64,000 bases of DNA from Stomorhina lunata. Taxonomy: Eukaryota > Arthropoda > Insecta > Diptera > Rhiniidae. Both the position numbers and the translations under genes were made by a program. The stretch is taken from assembly GCA_933228675.1 (NCBI GenBank), contig OW121743.1:50203922-50267921 (forward strand). The letters run 5' to 3'. This document shows, piece after piece, positions 1 through 11,763 of the stretch (positions within the stretch are counted from its first letter, which is position 1; each line of letters starts with the position of its first letter). The notes beneath the pieces were generated by a model. The model did no database searches, was not told the DNA's origin, and saw only the letters and a program-made list of their open reading frames with translations.

Positions 1-115
1 GTCCATATATTTCGTTAGGAGTTCCTAATGCATTCATCATATATAAAATCTGGGCTGAACATTGATTGATGCCTATCTAATTTCATAGGTGCAATCTTAA
101 TATAATGAATGTACC
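1..115 (-). mobile_element. Tail of a GTCY-family A block
   Basis: This stretch matches 63418-63535 almost base for base: the TTAGGAGTTCCTAATGCATT motif, the stretch around ATCTGGGCTGAACATTGATT, and the run ending AATGAATGTACCT. It is therefore the inner end of a block A. The similarity stops near 115, where G-family sequence begins, so the copy is truncated or interrupted. No coding content. Confidence 0.7.
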
Positions 116-1395
116 TCTTTTTGATCTCGAAAAGGGCTCTAACGATTTTGATAAAATTTGGACAGTGGGTATCTTTTTGGATGTATAGGTCGAAGAAGAA
201 GGTACTTTTGGAACCTTTGCCTCTAAGAGGGTAAAAACAGGTAAAAAGGGGAAAAAATCGAAAACTCTATATCTCCTTAAGTAATAGGTATGGAAACAAA
301 ATTAAAATTTCGTTTTAAACAGCTATGAAAATAAGCGGACAGGTGTTTGGTACTTTTTTGAAACTATGTTCGACAGGTGGTAAATAAGGGTGAAAATAGT
401 TTTTTTGGTACCTTCTTAACCCACTCTTATATTTTAAACTAAAAAATATAGAAAGAAACTTTGTACTACAATCAATAGATGTGAAAGAAACATTAAACAC
501 GTATTTGGTACTTTTTTGGTTTTGGGGCCAAAATGGGTAAAAAAGGGATAAAATGATAACTTAACATCTCAAAAAATAATATGGATAGGAACATTATGTT
601 AACTGCGTTTTAATAAAATGTACCGAATTCGATTGGTACCAAAGAAGTACCAAGTATGCATATGGAACTCTTTGAAATTAGGGGATAAAAAGGGGGAAAT
701 TAGTAATGTTATACCTTTTAAACAAATTAATGTTTGTCTGTATGTATGTTCTTTATAGAATAGCAAACTGTGAATTCGATCATGTTATGCTCTTTATCGT
801 AGATGTTGCGGATAATCGGGTGAAGGTTTTTAAATTGATAAGACTAATTACTGACAGATGGCGCCACTGAAAATTACTAAAAAATAATAAAATCGTGAAC
901 TGTACATTTGATCATGCTATGATCTTTAGCAAAGTTGTAGCGCATGAGCCGGTGAAGGCTTTTTAGTTGGTATAAATAATTTCCGGCAGATGGCGCTATT
1001 TAAAACTTACTCAAAGTCAGTTTAATCGTAAGCTGTATATTTAATCATACTACAGTCTTTAGCAAAGTTGTTGCACATGAGCCGACGAAGGTTTCTTAGT
1101 TGGTATGAAGAAATTTCGACAGGTGGCGCCACAAAATTTGTTTTAGCAAAGTTGCTGCGCATGAATCGACGGAGGTTTCTGTTGGTATGACCAATTTCCA
1201 AAATTATTAAAATTGTAAACTATGCGTTGTTCGGACAAAATAAATAAAATAATTCAAAATTAACTGAATATTTGTACAATGTCTTTCCTCTAAATTTATT
1301 TTAGTACTTTATAAAATAAAATATATAAAAACTTTAAAGTTTGCCTCAAAATACTTATCATAAAGCTCCGAGTAAGACTCGGTCAACCAGGTACT
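116..1395 (+). repeat. G-family repeat segment (plus orientation)
   Basis: Diverged repeats with recurring GGTACTTTTTTG, GGGGTAAAAAGGG and ATATCTCCT motifs (for example near 199, 350 and 507), followed by a ~130-bp tandem repeat and a tail ending in CTCCGAG near 1370. The whole order is repeated in reverse complement at 54170-55600: 590-720 matches the complement of about 54980-55150, and 1240-1375 matches the complement of about 54190-54310. This is a copy of one dispersed family present in both orientations. No reading frame is supported. Confidence 0.65.
770..1235 (+). repeat. ~130-bp tandem repeat of the G family
   Basis: Three to four diverged units share TTAGCAAAGTTG followed by GCGCATGAGCCGACGAAGG, TTAGTTGGTATGA and CAGRTGGCGCCAC. 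Anchors lie near 796, 926, 1060 and 1144, so the period is about 130 bp with a shortened last unit. The same repeat occurs inverted at about 54360-54960. Confidence 0.7.
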
Positions 1396-1399
1396 AAGA

Positions 1400-2765
<1,366 letters not shown>

Positions 2766-4239
2766 GAAGCAACTAGGATGAAGTTAGCTGACCCTCGTAC
2801 TTTTCTTGCAAAAGATATTGCAAATTTTAACTACTTAGTACAAATTTAAAAGAAATTAATTTTAAAACTTTTTTGGTCGTAATAGGACTGATATATGAGA
2901 AATGGGGAAGGCTTTTGCAAAGACTTTTAAATTTCATTATATTTCAAAGATCCCAGTCCTTAGGCTAACATTCTAAGGCACTAAGTAAATATAAAGTAAA
3001 ATACTTATTTCACTTATTTTCTTTTAGTTTAAATTATTTAAAAAGTTTTTCTATTATCATCACCATTTATATCCTGTCCAAAGTGGTAGAACACATACTC
3101 CCACATAACTACTATAAGTCTACCCTACAGTTCTAAGGTTAGGATATTACAAATTACAAAGAATTTTAGTTCTAATGATATGATATTTTAAATAACAACG
3201 AACTATAGTATATTCATGCCATTAAGGGGTATTTTTCGACAAGTTTTTTGGGTTCAGTGCAAAGGCTGTCCATTTCCAGCCTTCGCCAGTTCAGTTTAGG
3301 ATAACTTTTGCAACTGCTGGTTGCCTTCTTATGCTTTTGCTATATATGGTTGCAAATTTTCTATACAACAAAATGCTATTGTGTAATTTTGAGCTCATTT
3401 TTAAGTTTTTGTTTATGAATTTTAGTTTATTTACAAAAGAAAAGCAAAAACAAAAATATAAAAAACAAAACATTTTTCAACTTCTTTTGTTTATGCGGCT
3501 GCAAGAACTTTAATAAATAAAATGTTTAAACAAAAAGTTCTTAGAAAGTGCCGGGAGTATTTTTAATGAAATATGTTTTTAGTTAGATAAAGAAATCAAA
3601 GCAGAAAAAAGAATTTTGTTTTAGAAAATTTTCTTAAGAATTTTTAATTCTTCTTGAAACAAAAACTACTAGAATTACACAATTTAAGATTTTTGTTATT
3701 TACGAAAAATCTTTAATTAATTTTACTTCTTTTTAATTAAATTAAAACATTTATTGTACATTTATTATTACACGTGCCGACTCTTAAACGCATCCTTTTC
3801 ATAACATTCCAGAGGCATGTTGGCATGTTTTGTTAATTATATGTCTATGTCCCTGACAAAATAGTTTCTTTATTAGTCACGCAGTGTAAGAGTATACTTG
3901 TACATGTGGTTAAATAAGATATTGTCTGGATATGTGCTTTATCTGTTTTGCTGCTCATGTTTTATAGGATATTATATATTTTATTAAAGACAAACGGTCC
4001 AATTTATAAAAATTTTGTATTTTGGCTTATAAGCTTACAATATTTATCATACACTTATTGTTTAATAAGCCATTAATAAAAATTTGATTTTATAAACATG
4101 TCATGAACATATTATAACAATTACACACTTTTATAGCTTTTGTGCTTTTATGTTGGTAATACCACGTTTCAAATTGTCATTTTGTGCTGTTCAAATAAAA
4201 ATTATATAAGTAAATTACAATTTGAAAAAATTTCGGTAT
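2766..4239. other. AT-rich sequence, nothing recognised
   Basis: No open frame above 60 codons, no clear tandem repeat and no inverted termini that I can see. Two overlapping frames on opposite strands near 3291-3513 are low-complexity Phe/Lys-rich sequence and not credible as genes. Confidence 0.5.
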
Positions 4240-4312
4240 ATGAAGTAGCTCAGTGGGTAGTGTCTCCGCCTAGCAGTCGTAAGTCGTGAGTTCAAATCTC
4301 AGTGAAGAATTA
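4240..4312 (+). other. Isolated tRNA-like sequence (SINE head or tRNA pseudogene)
   Basis: It has an A-box-like TAGCTCAGTGG and, about 40 bases on, a B-box-like GAGTTCAAATC with a TGAG/CTCA T-arm stem. It resembles the tRNA-like module inside the CCCAGC elements (same TATGAAGTAGCTCAGTGG and CCGCCTAGCAGTCG), but the T arm differs and none of the surrounding element is present. The variable region and anticodon stem do not fold cleanly, so a working tRNA gene is unlikely. It may represent an ancestral SINE head. Confidence 0.55.
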
Positions 4313-5082
4313 AGCAAGAATTTTTTTTTTTAATTTAGTTCTTTAATTACATTAAAAAATGTATTTTTATTGATGCCAGTGTTCAAATTTTCACTTTTTT
4401 AATTTTTCTTATTAAAAATTATTTTTTAATTAAAAAACATTTTGAAGAAAATTTACTCCAATCTGGTTACTTTTTTCAAGATTTTGGAAAATCGTGCCGC
4501 TAAGCAATCTACTGATTTAATATAAGATATACTGTGAAAGTATACATATGAATGTATATATGGTAAGGCGTTACTTTAGGTAGAATCAACATATTTTTGA
4601 ATAAGGAGAAATGAATTATCGATTTGTTGTAAGGATCAATAAAAAATGCATTTATAAAGTCTTTTTTCTTTAATCGCAGATAAATAGTATTAAATAATAT
4701 AAAAATCTTATTCCTTTTTCAATTAATGTATTAAAATTTATATAAAAAATCATTTTGTTTGCTATCAAATGTGTTAAAAATAAAAAAAAGTCGCAATTAT
4801 CAAATTTTTAAGCAACCAAACTTTTTATTGTATGCTTATAGTTGGGTTGAGGCCACAATAAAAATTTCAAATTTTATGATAGGTTATAACAGTTTAATAA
4901 AATATTTTTCCTTTTATAAATTCAATTTTTCCCATTTTAACTTATAGTAGCTTTAAAACCTATTATAGTTTGTTTATAAATTAGGCTGAAAGTTTACAGC
5001 CTGTTTTTGAAACTACAATTTTTTCAAATTGTACGTCAACTTACGAAAAAATTGAACTTTTGGTTTTTGAAATTTTTTTTGA
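4313..5082. other. AT-rich sequence, nothing recognised
   Basis: Low-complexity A/T-rich DNA with poly-A and poly-T runs. No termini, tandem repeat or credible frame seen. Confidence 0.5.
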
Positions 5083-5090
5083 GTGAAACT

Positions 5091-6341
5091 CAGAGACCGA
5101 ATATTGTTTTATTTTTTAAATCAATCAAGTATAAATATCATTGCCGATAAAAATTTATTTTCATTTCCATCGATGAATAAAAATGAGGGATTTATATTTG
5201 AAATATAAATATCCCTCATGATGAAAATTTTAAATATCTTGAACGATAAATATCCGAACAGAAAAATATTTTATTGATTGTTTTATTTTTGAACTTCTGT
5301 TTTGACTTTGAAAAATAAAATATTTTTGAAATTATAAAACTTTTAACAACGAATGTATGAATATGTTTCCAATTAATTGCAATGTTTTAGGACATCGAAG
5401 TTAAACCTAATAGTCCTAGTGGAACAATTGGTGGTTTATTTGACTCGCAAAACCATTTCAACATATAATTTGCAACAATAATTGAATTTATTGTTATTTA
5501 AATGTCCTAAAGACTTTTTATACCAGGACAAATCTTCTTCTTCTGTCATTCTTGGCTTTCAGTGGAGCATAGGGAATGGAAGGATGCAGAATTGCCTGAC
5601 GTCTCTAGCTACCAGGTAAGAACTGTATCCAATTCCCAATCTAACTTTCTCGTGGTACATCCTGGAAACCTTAGCAACCAAGTTTTAGATGCGGTAAACA
5701 ACCAGTGTGGGATTCTAGGTCAGGGCTAATATAAAAGGGAGTTATCTAAGAACTATTCCAACATATATGGTCTAAGGGTCTAAGATAATTGTACTTCGTA
5801 AAGTACGAAAATGCAGCATCTGTTCAACATGTTTGTTGCGGCTGCAAGCGGGCCTCAGTCTCGGATCGAGCGGCTCGCTATACAAACGTGCCTTGTGTCT
5901 TTGGACCTATCACCCACCGACCTAGCACTCACGATGTTTTAAGCATGGAAAGAAACAATATTACAGAATGTACTACTCCAAGGGGTAATCATGCGAGGAA
6001 TCCCCCTGCTACGGCAATTGGCGCAAGGATTTTGGAGTTTTCTAATCTATGCAAGAACATTATGATGAATGAAACCAGGACAAATACAGAAATAAAATTT
6101 GAATATTTTCTACCAAATTTTTTTTTCATCGGATGAAAAAAGATGAAAATAATTTTGAACTGATAAATATCCCAAACGATTTTTTTATTTTTTATTTTCA
6201 TCGGATTGAAAAACGATACAAAATTTTTTGAACAATTAAAAATCTTTGGGGATATTTATTATTTTTTAAACTTCAATGATTGTTTTTGTATGGATTAAAA
6301 TATGAAAATATTGTTTTAAAAGTATTAATATTCGGTCTCTG
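5091..6341. mobile_element. Non-autonomous hAT-type element, 8-bp TSD
   Basis: The ends are inverted copies of CAGAGACCGAATATT (left from 5091, right ending at 6341). They are flanked by a perfect 8-bp direct duplication GTGAAACT at 5083-5090 and 6342-6349. CAGAG-type ends with an 8-bp target duplication are diagnostic of the hAT superfamily. The 1251-bp interior has AT-rich arms with ATAAATATCCC-like subterminal repeats on both sides and a more GC-rich core (about 5520-6060). No transposase is recognisable; the 115-codon frame at 5789-6136 matches nothing I know. A CAGTGGAGCATAGG motif near 5565 is shared with the SINE at 22030-22358, so part of the core may be captured sequence. Confidence 0.88.
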
Positions 6342-6349
6342 GTGAAACT

Positions 6350-6639
6350 AGAAAAAGCTTTTACAATTTTGGTTCGTAAATGAAATGTATAGACGAAAGT
6401 AAATCTCAAATCAGGCAATTGAAAAATTCTAATCGCCTGGGAAATAAAAAAACGGTTATTAAATTTTTTTTTGTTTAGGACCTGAACACAATATAATACA
6501 TTGTGTTGAAATTAGGAAAAGGTTGTGGGAGGGGAATAGGTAGTGTTTGTGGACATTTGATTTAAACTTCCCTATATTGTAACTGGTTGGAAAAACTTCT
6601 GCGGGAAGCAAATTCTACATACGAACAGTACGGCTAGTG
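6350..6639. other. Flank of the hAT element, nothing recognised
   Basis: Unremarkable sequence between the hAT duplication and the next repeat block. No feature supported. Confidence 0.4.
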
Positions 6640-7310
6640 TATCGTCTATCTGTAGAGTATCGTCTGTCTACTGGTCAATAGACTAGGAAAGTATGAGCTC
6701 TAAAAGATAGACGTGTATTGCGTAAGAAAGTTCTTGTATCGAGAATCGAGTTTTCTGATTTTGTTAGAGCACATTCCAAAGTAGTAACAATAGAACAATA
6801 GAGTTGGATAACCTACTGTTACCAATGACCACTTTTGCTCTCTCCTGTACTCGGTCAAGAAGTTCCGAAATAAACTTGGAAGCACCGGCTTATACATGAG
6901 AGTTGTATTTCACCGGTACGCAATACATGTTTCGGAATAGGGTCTATGTAAGAGTGCAAGAGATGGCGAAAGTGCTCATTGATGACAGCATGGTATCCAA
7001 TTCTGTAGAACCACTGGAGTGTCACACTTTTCTATCGTTTTGACTTTGGAATGTGTCCTAAAGAAATTAGGAAACTCGTTCCCAAACTCAAATCTTCTTA
7101 CGCAATACATGTCTCAGAATAGGGTCTTTGTAAGAGCTACTCGACCGAGTGTAGGAAAGGGTGAACGTGCTCGTCTGTATGCAACTCTATTGAGCCACTG
7201 GAGTGTCACAATGTTCTATCGTTTCTAGTTACTTTGGAGTCCGGTCTATCGAAATCAGGGAACTTGTTCCTAAAACCGAACTTTTTTACTTAATACTTGC
7301 CTTTCTCATA
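6640..7310. repeat. Diverged duplicated and inverted repeat block
   Basis: TACGCAATACATGTTTCGG near 6915 and its near-copy near 7098 head two direct units about 183 bp apart, each followed by AGAATAGGGTCT. GAGTGTCAC with TTCTATCGTTT follows near 7018 and 7202. The stretch 6715-6800 reads as an inverted version (TATTGCGTAAGAAAG, AGAGCACATTCCAAAGTAGT). Similar text (ACTCTATTGACTCATTGGAG) reappears near 19070 beside a transposase remnant. Likely an old dispersed repeat; no coding frame supported. Confidence 0.5.
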
Positions 7311-8098
7311 CCGAGAATATCATTGAAAATGTGTTTGATTTAATTTTGAAAAAAATGTTAAATTTTTTTATTTTTTGTTTTTGTTTATTTTTGATATTAT
7401 TTAATTTTAGGGTTAACATCATTTTACAAAATTCTTAAGTTTTACAGGAAAAGCTTTCAGAAAATGTATCATGGCAATACTATTATTTAATATTTCATTA
7501 CGAAGCTTTTACTTTCAAACGAAAAAAGAAAATGAACTCAATTTAGAGCTTGATCGTTAGGCTCGTATTCGATTGCCTTCTAACGTATGACAGTTTTGTG
7601 AACAGGCTGTTAGTTTGTAAGTTTTAGAGGAAATATTCACTCGAAATAGAAATAAAAGAAAATATTAATTATACAGGTCAACAAAATTTTGCGGCACGAG
7701 ATTTGTTGACCAAATCTACATGACATTGGTTTACTAAGATCTAAAATGACATTGCACAGAGGGACGGTTTCAAAATATTATGGAAATAAGGCCATAAAAA
7801 AAATGTATATAGATAAAGCAGAAGTGTTAGGGAGTTTTGAGCCTGGATTGCCTAGATCTTAATAGGATGGCACAATCGGCACAACCTCAGACTAATAAAT
7901 CATTTGAAATGATATATAATTGTCATTTCCCAACCGATATGAAAGATCATAGCATATAACAAATATATATGTAAAGATCTAAAAATTTTTCGACATGCAT
8001 ATCCTATCTCTTATGGTTTTAAAGATATTCGACTTCAAGAATTTAAATTTTAAATTTTTGTCCCATACTACACTGATTTTTTACTTATATCTGATCTA
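7311..8098. other. AT-rich sequence, nothing recognised
   Basis: No credible frame or termini seen between the repeat block and the MITE at 8099. Confidence 0.45.
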
Positions 8099-8551
8099 TA
8101 TCTGTGGCTTGGTTCTAAAAGGGCCAATGTTAAAAAATTAGAATTGAAGTTTTGATAGGATTTTGTTTTACATATAGCTCCAAGTTTCGCTCATAAAATT
8201 TGATTTAGACATATATTATGATCTAATAAAGGAAATGGTAAAATCAATTATTTAAAAACGATTAGAAATTAAGAAAAAAGTATGACATTGGCCCTAACTC
8301 ATTATAACATTTTATATTTTTTTCTGTGACATTGGCCCTTTTACAAGGAAATTGGTCCTTTTAGCACTAACAATTCTAGATAAATTTGTAGTGACATTGG
8401 CCCTTAAATTTCTTATAAAGCTATTCTGGGATGAGCTAAATATTGGCTGTTGGAACAAAATAAAAGAGGGTAAAAAGAGGAACCTAATGCAATGACTAAC
8501 TTAAAACATCCGAAAACTGACATTGGCCCTTTTCGCACCAAGCCACAGATA
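8099..8551. mobile_element. 453-bp MITE with TA target site
   Basis: Terminal inverted repeats begin TATCTGTGGCTTGGT, continue over four variable bases and then AAAAGGGCCAATGT (left at 8099, right ending at 8551), with TA on both outer sides (8097-8098, 8552-8553). The interior holds repeated copies of TGACATTGGCCCTT at about 8283, 8328 and 8391, besides the one inside the right terminus. The TA duplication suggests, but does not prove, a Tc1/mariner-type origin. No coding capacity. Confidence 0.72.
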
Positions 8552-8829
8552 TACATATAGATACAACATTTTGTAATTTTTCGTAAACATAATGATCTTT
8601 AATGAAACTCGTAAAAATGAGTATTAAAAGCATTCAGTTAGAATTTCGATGTAAGCAAAGTCGGTTGGTTTGGCTTTGTTAAAGATAATACAACATTTTT
8701 GTCACGATACACAGTGGTATTTTTTCATACATCGTAGTGCAAAAAATAGAAAGAATGATCCTACAACGATGAAATTTTGCGTAATTGATCAGTTTTATAC
8801 AGACAAGATAAGAAAACTTAAAAACAAAT

Positions 8830-9366
8830 TTTCAAATCCGTCAACTGCCTTGGTCCCCCAAGCCCCCTATTTTTTTCTCAATCCATAAGTCGCAATTCTA
8901 AGCAGAATTTGGTGAAATTTAACATAAGCCTATTAATTAATTCAAAAAGAGGCCTACTAATTTTGGTTGAAATTCACCGACTAAACCTGCCTTGGACCCC
9001 CATTTTTTAACAGAATTTGATAAAATTTGGCGTATTTCTATAAGTTGATTCAAAAAAAGTCTACTAGTATTGGTTGAAATCAGTTGACTTTTTGGGTGCC
9101 TGCCTTGGACCTCCATTCATCACTTATTATTGTTCTCAATCTATAAGCAGTAATTCTCAACAAAATTTTATGAAAATTTTCACACGTCTATTAGTTTATC
9201 CAGCAGCTCAATCAATTTTGGTTGAACTTCGTCCAATCCTTGGGGTACCCTTTTTTCACTTACTTTACTTTTCAATATAAGTCAGAATTATCAACGGAAT
9301 TTGATGAAATTCTGAACACATCTATTTGGTTGAAATCCGTAGACTCCTACGGGTACCTGCATTATA
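8830..9366. repeat. ~120-bp diverged tandem repeat
   Basis: Units share TGCCTTGGACCCCCAT, TATAAGTCGCAATTCT, AGAATTTGATGAAATTTG, TATTAGTTGATTCAAAAA and TTTTGGTTGAAAT. Starts fall near 8842, 8988, 9100, 9232 and 9350, giving a variable period of about 112-146 bp. A 68-codon frame inside (9074-9280) is not conserved between units and is not a gene. Confidence 0.7.
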
Positions 9367-9494
9367 GGTAATTTACACTACTCTAAAATCTAGTAGATTT
9401 GATTTTAAATCTCAATACAAATCTACACCGTTTACACTACATTTATTTGACACGAGCTAGATTTCATAACAGAATCAGTTGACACAAATAATTA

Positions 9495-10802
9495 CCCAGC
9501 AAAACTTTGGTAATAACAAGTACTCTGATAACTGGTTACCTTGTAACGACTACAACATACCATCCGAATAAATAATAAGTTATTACAGAAGTACTTATTT
9601 GTAATTAAGATGGTAATTTAAACTGAATGGCCCCGGTTCAAATCCCACCAAGGGCAACAATTTTTTTTAGTATTTTTTTTTTTTATTAAAAGAGTCTTTT
9701 TAAATGATTTTTGAATTTTAAGAACTTAAATATTATCTTCTGTAAAAAAAAATTTGTAAAACTAACTCACGTTAATGAAAAAATACCATCATGAGTCAAT
9801 TTTGATTATGTAGGGGATGTTGATTACCAAACACGATTCTAATTGGTCTTAACTTGGTAAGCCCAACTTATCTGGGTCATCCTTCATCTCAACTGTGGAC
9901 ACACACCTCCTCATGGTATCACCCGAAGAGCTAGTTTAACATCCATTAATATTTTGAGTTAACATGTTCCGAGAGTTGTCCCATAAAATCGATAAAAATG
10001 GGTTAGGATTACGGGCTAGTAACCCTCTCTTGAAAAAAAATACAATGAAGAGGATAAAATTAGAATTGAAATGTCCCACTACCCAATGTTAGAATAGGAT
10101 GTCCGAAACTTCGATAGAAAGACCAAGTAGAGGAACATTATTCAAAGCTTGGCCTATAAAATTAAAGAATATTCGCACAAGATCGAAATCCATGGAATTC
10201 TAAAACATGCTCGGACTTTGACCTTAACAGGTTGTAACATTTAAGTAAGTAAGAATCAATCTTATGTAAAAACTTATACAAAAAAAAAGAAGATTTAAAT
10301 TGTTTAAGTTTTAAAATAATTTTAAAAAAGTTTTAAAATAATTACAAAAAATCGTATAAAAATATTTTTCCAAAAATTACAACAAAGCAAAAAAAAGCAG
10401 GGAAAAACAAAGTTATTTTCACATGATTTTGGATCTAAAAATAAAAATTGTTTATATTAACTATAAGCTGCTAAGTTTTCAACATATGAAGTAGCTCAGT
10501 GGAAGAGGTTCTGCCTAGCAGTCGGAGGGTCTGGGTTCGAGCCCCCATGGGATCATAAAAAAAATTTTGTATTTCGTTTAAAAATATGTTTTTAATAAAA
10601 CAACAACAAAAAAGTTGTTGCTGTTGTTGTTGTTGCTTTCAAATTGCTTACCCAAGTCATTACTTTTCTGCAATTGGTAAGTACTTGCCTCCAATGACAT
10701 CCCCATGTTAGTGTAATGACTTAAACAGCGAATGAGTAAGTAGTTCGTGTTCAATAGTTTAACTGTTTAACTCATTATTTGGTAATGAAAAGTTTTACTG
10801 GG
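9495..10802 (+). mobile_element. CCCAGC element, copy 1 (TSD TA)
   Basis: This 1308-bp element starts CCCAGCAAAACTTTGGTAAT and ends with the complement of CCCAGTAAAACTTTTCATTA. It is flanked by TA on both sides (9493-9494, 10803-10804). It contains a B-box-like GGTTCAAATCC near 9632, a poly-T tract, a conserved ~700-bp middle, a 73-base tRNA-like module at 10485-10557 and a hairpin of CAACAACAA/TTGTTGTTG repeats. No transposase frame exists, so it is non-autonomous. It lies inside the GGYAWTTACA element, which dates it as the younger of the two. Confidence 0.87.
10485..10557 (+). other. tRNA-like module of CCCAGC copy 1
   Basis: Exactly 73 bases from TATGAAG to GATCATA. It has an A box TAGCTCAGTGG and a B box GGTTCGAGCC at tRNA-like spacing. 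TATGA and TCATA can pair as an acceptor stem, and GCTC/GAG as a D stem. The anticodon loop looks two bases too long and the acceptor has mismatches, so it is a tRNA-derived promoter-like module more than a functional tRNA. Confidence 0.7.
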
Positions 10803-11162
10803 TATGTATTTTAAAATAATGTTTGATTTTCAATTTATTTTTGTTTTCCATTCATTTTTGTAATTGAAATTAAGTTTAATTTATTTATTTTATAATTTTT
10901 TCCGCTAGAATAAGCTCACTTTTTTCCCTTGTTTTGATTCCTTTACAATTGAAATGTTATTTTGATTTACACAGCGTAGTATTTTTTAGTACTTTTTGAA
11001 AGAAAAACATGGTTGCATCAATAAGTAATACTAGATTTCAAGTAGATTTTGCCAAAATCTACTTCGAAACTAGATTTATTTTTGTATGGGAAATCTAGTC
11101 AAAATCAACTAGATTTTGAACAAAATCTCGTAAGTACTAGATTTTGAGGTAATGTAAATGCC

Positions 11163-11525
11163 TTATTAAATTCAATTTGATTAAAAAGTTACGCCTAAAC
11201 GACTGCAACACTTTTTGCTAAAATTGTGCGTAACAATGTATGTGGCTTTTTTCAGAAAACTTTGAACTTTGTTTTGCGATCGGTAATTTTGATGCTGAGT
11301 TTGATAACAAATTTCATCACTTTTTGTCTTAGAACATTAAGCACATTTCAATACCTTTTTTGTAGCACATAATATCAATTTTCTTGAAAACAATTATTAT
11401 ACCTTTATATCTCGGCTCTTCTCTACAGAACTACATTATAAGATTTTCAAAAGATTTTTGGTTTTTTTGGGCTTTTTTCTTGAAGAAATACCATAGTGCG
11501 ACACTATAATTTTTGTAAAGTCCCG
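11163..11525. other. AT-rich sequence, nothing recognised
   Basis: No supported feature. Confidence 0.4.
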
Positions 11526-11763
11526 TTTTACACGAATCAGGTTTACTTGATGAGTTTTTCTTTAAATTTCTTTTGAACCTGCATTAACGTTCACACGCAA
11601 ACATTTTCTTCATCAGTTTCATTTTATTTTAATTAAAATTCATACAAATTTTCAACATTTTCGTAAACTTGATAGTACGGTCAGGTTTACTCAATTTTAA
11701 TTCTGTCAGTTTTTTCTCATACAAATTCAAGATTTTATAAGCGAAACCTGACTAATGTAAAAG
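11526..11763. repeat. Possible 238-bp inverted-repeat element
   Basis: TTTTACACGAATCAGGTTT at 11526-11544 is matched at 16 of 19 positions by the reverse complement of 11745-11763. A third related motif, GGTCAGGTTTACTCAA, lies near 11680. No target duplication is evident, so this may be a decayed MITE or a chance arrangement. Confidence 0.4.

Larger units (their letters stand above)
9367..11162. mobile_element. Element with GGYAWTTACA ends, interrupted by a nested insertion
   Basis: The left end reads GGTAATTTACACTACTCTAA and then AATCTAGTA. The right end, reverse-complemented, reads GGCATTTACATTACCTCAAA and then ATCTAGTA. Flanks TTATA (9362-9366) and TTATT (11163-11167) may be a diverged 5-bp duplication. 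Both arms are rich in CTAGATTT repeats. A CCCAGC element occupies 9495-10802, leaving a host element of about 488 bp. GG-starting ends hint at PIF/Harbinger, but the target duplication does not settle it. Confidence 0.6.

Noticed and set aside
5789..6136. A 115-codon protein-coding gene with Cys pairs (CCGCK).
   Set aside because: It sits inside a non-autonomous hAT element, has no recognisable domain, and its last third runs into the AT-rich arm.
10485..10557. A functional tRNA gene (also at 14412, 20036 and 38254).
   Set aside because: The anticodon loop is too long, the acceptor stem has mismatches, and every copy lies inside the same mobile element; tRNA-derived is the safer call.
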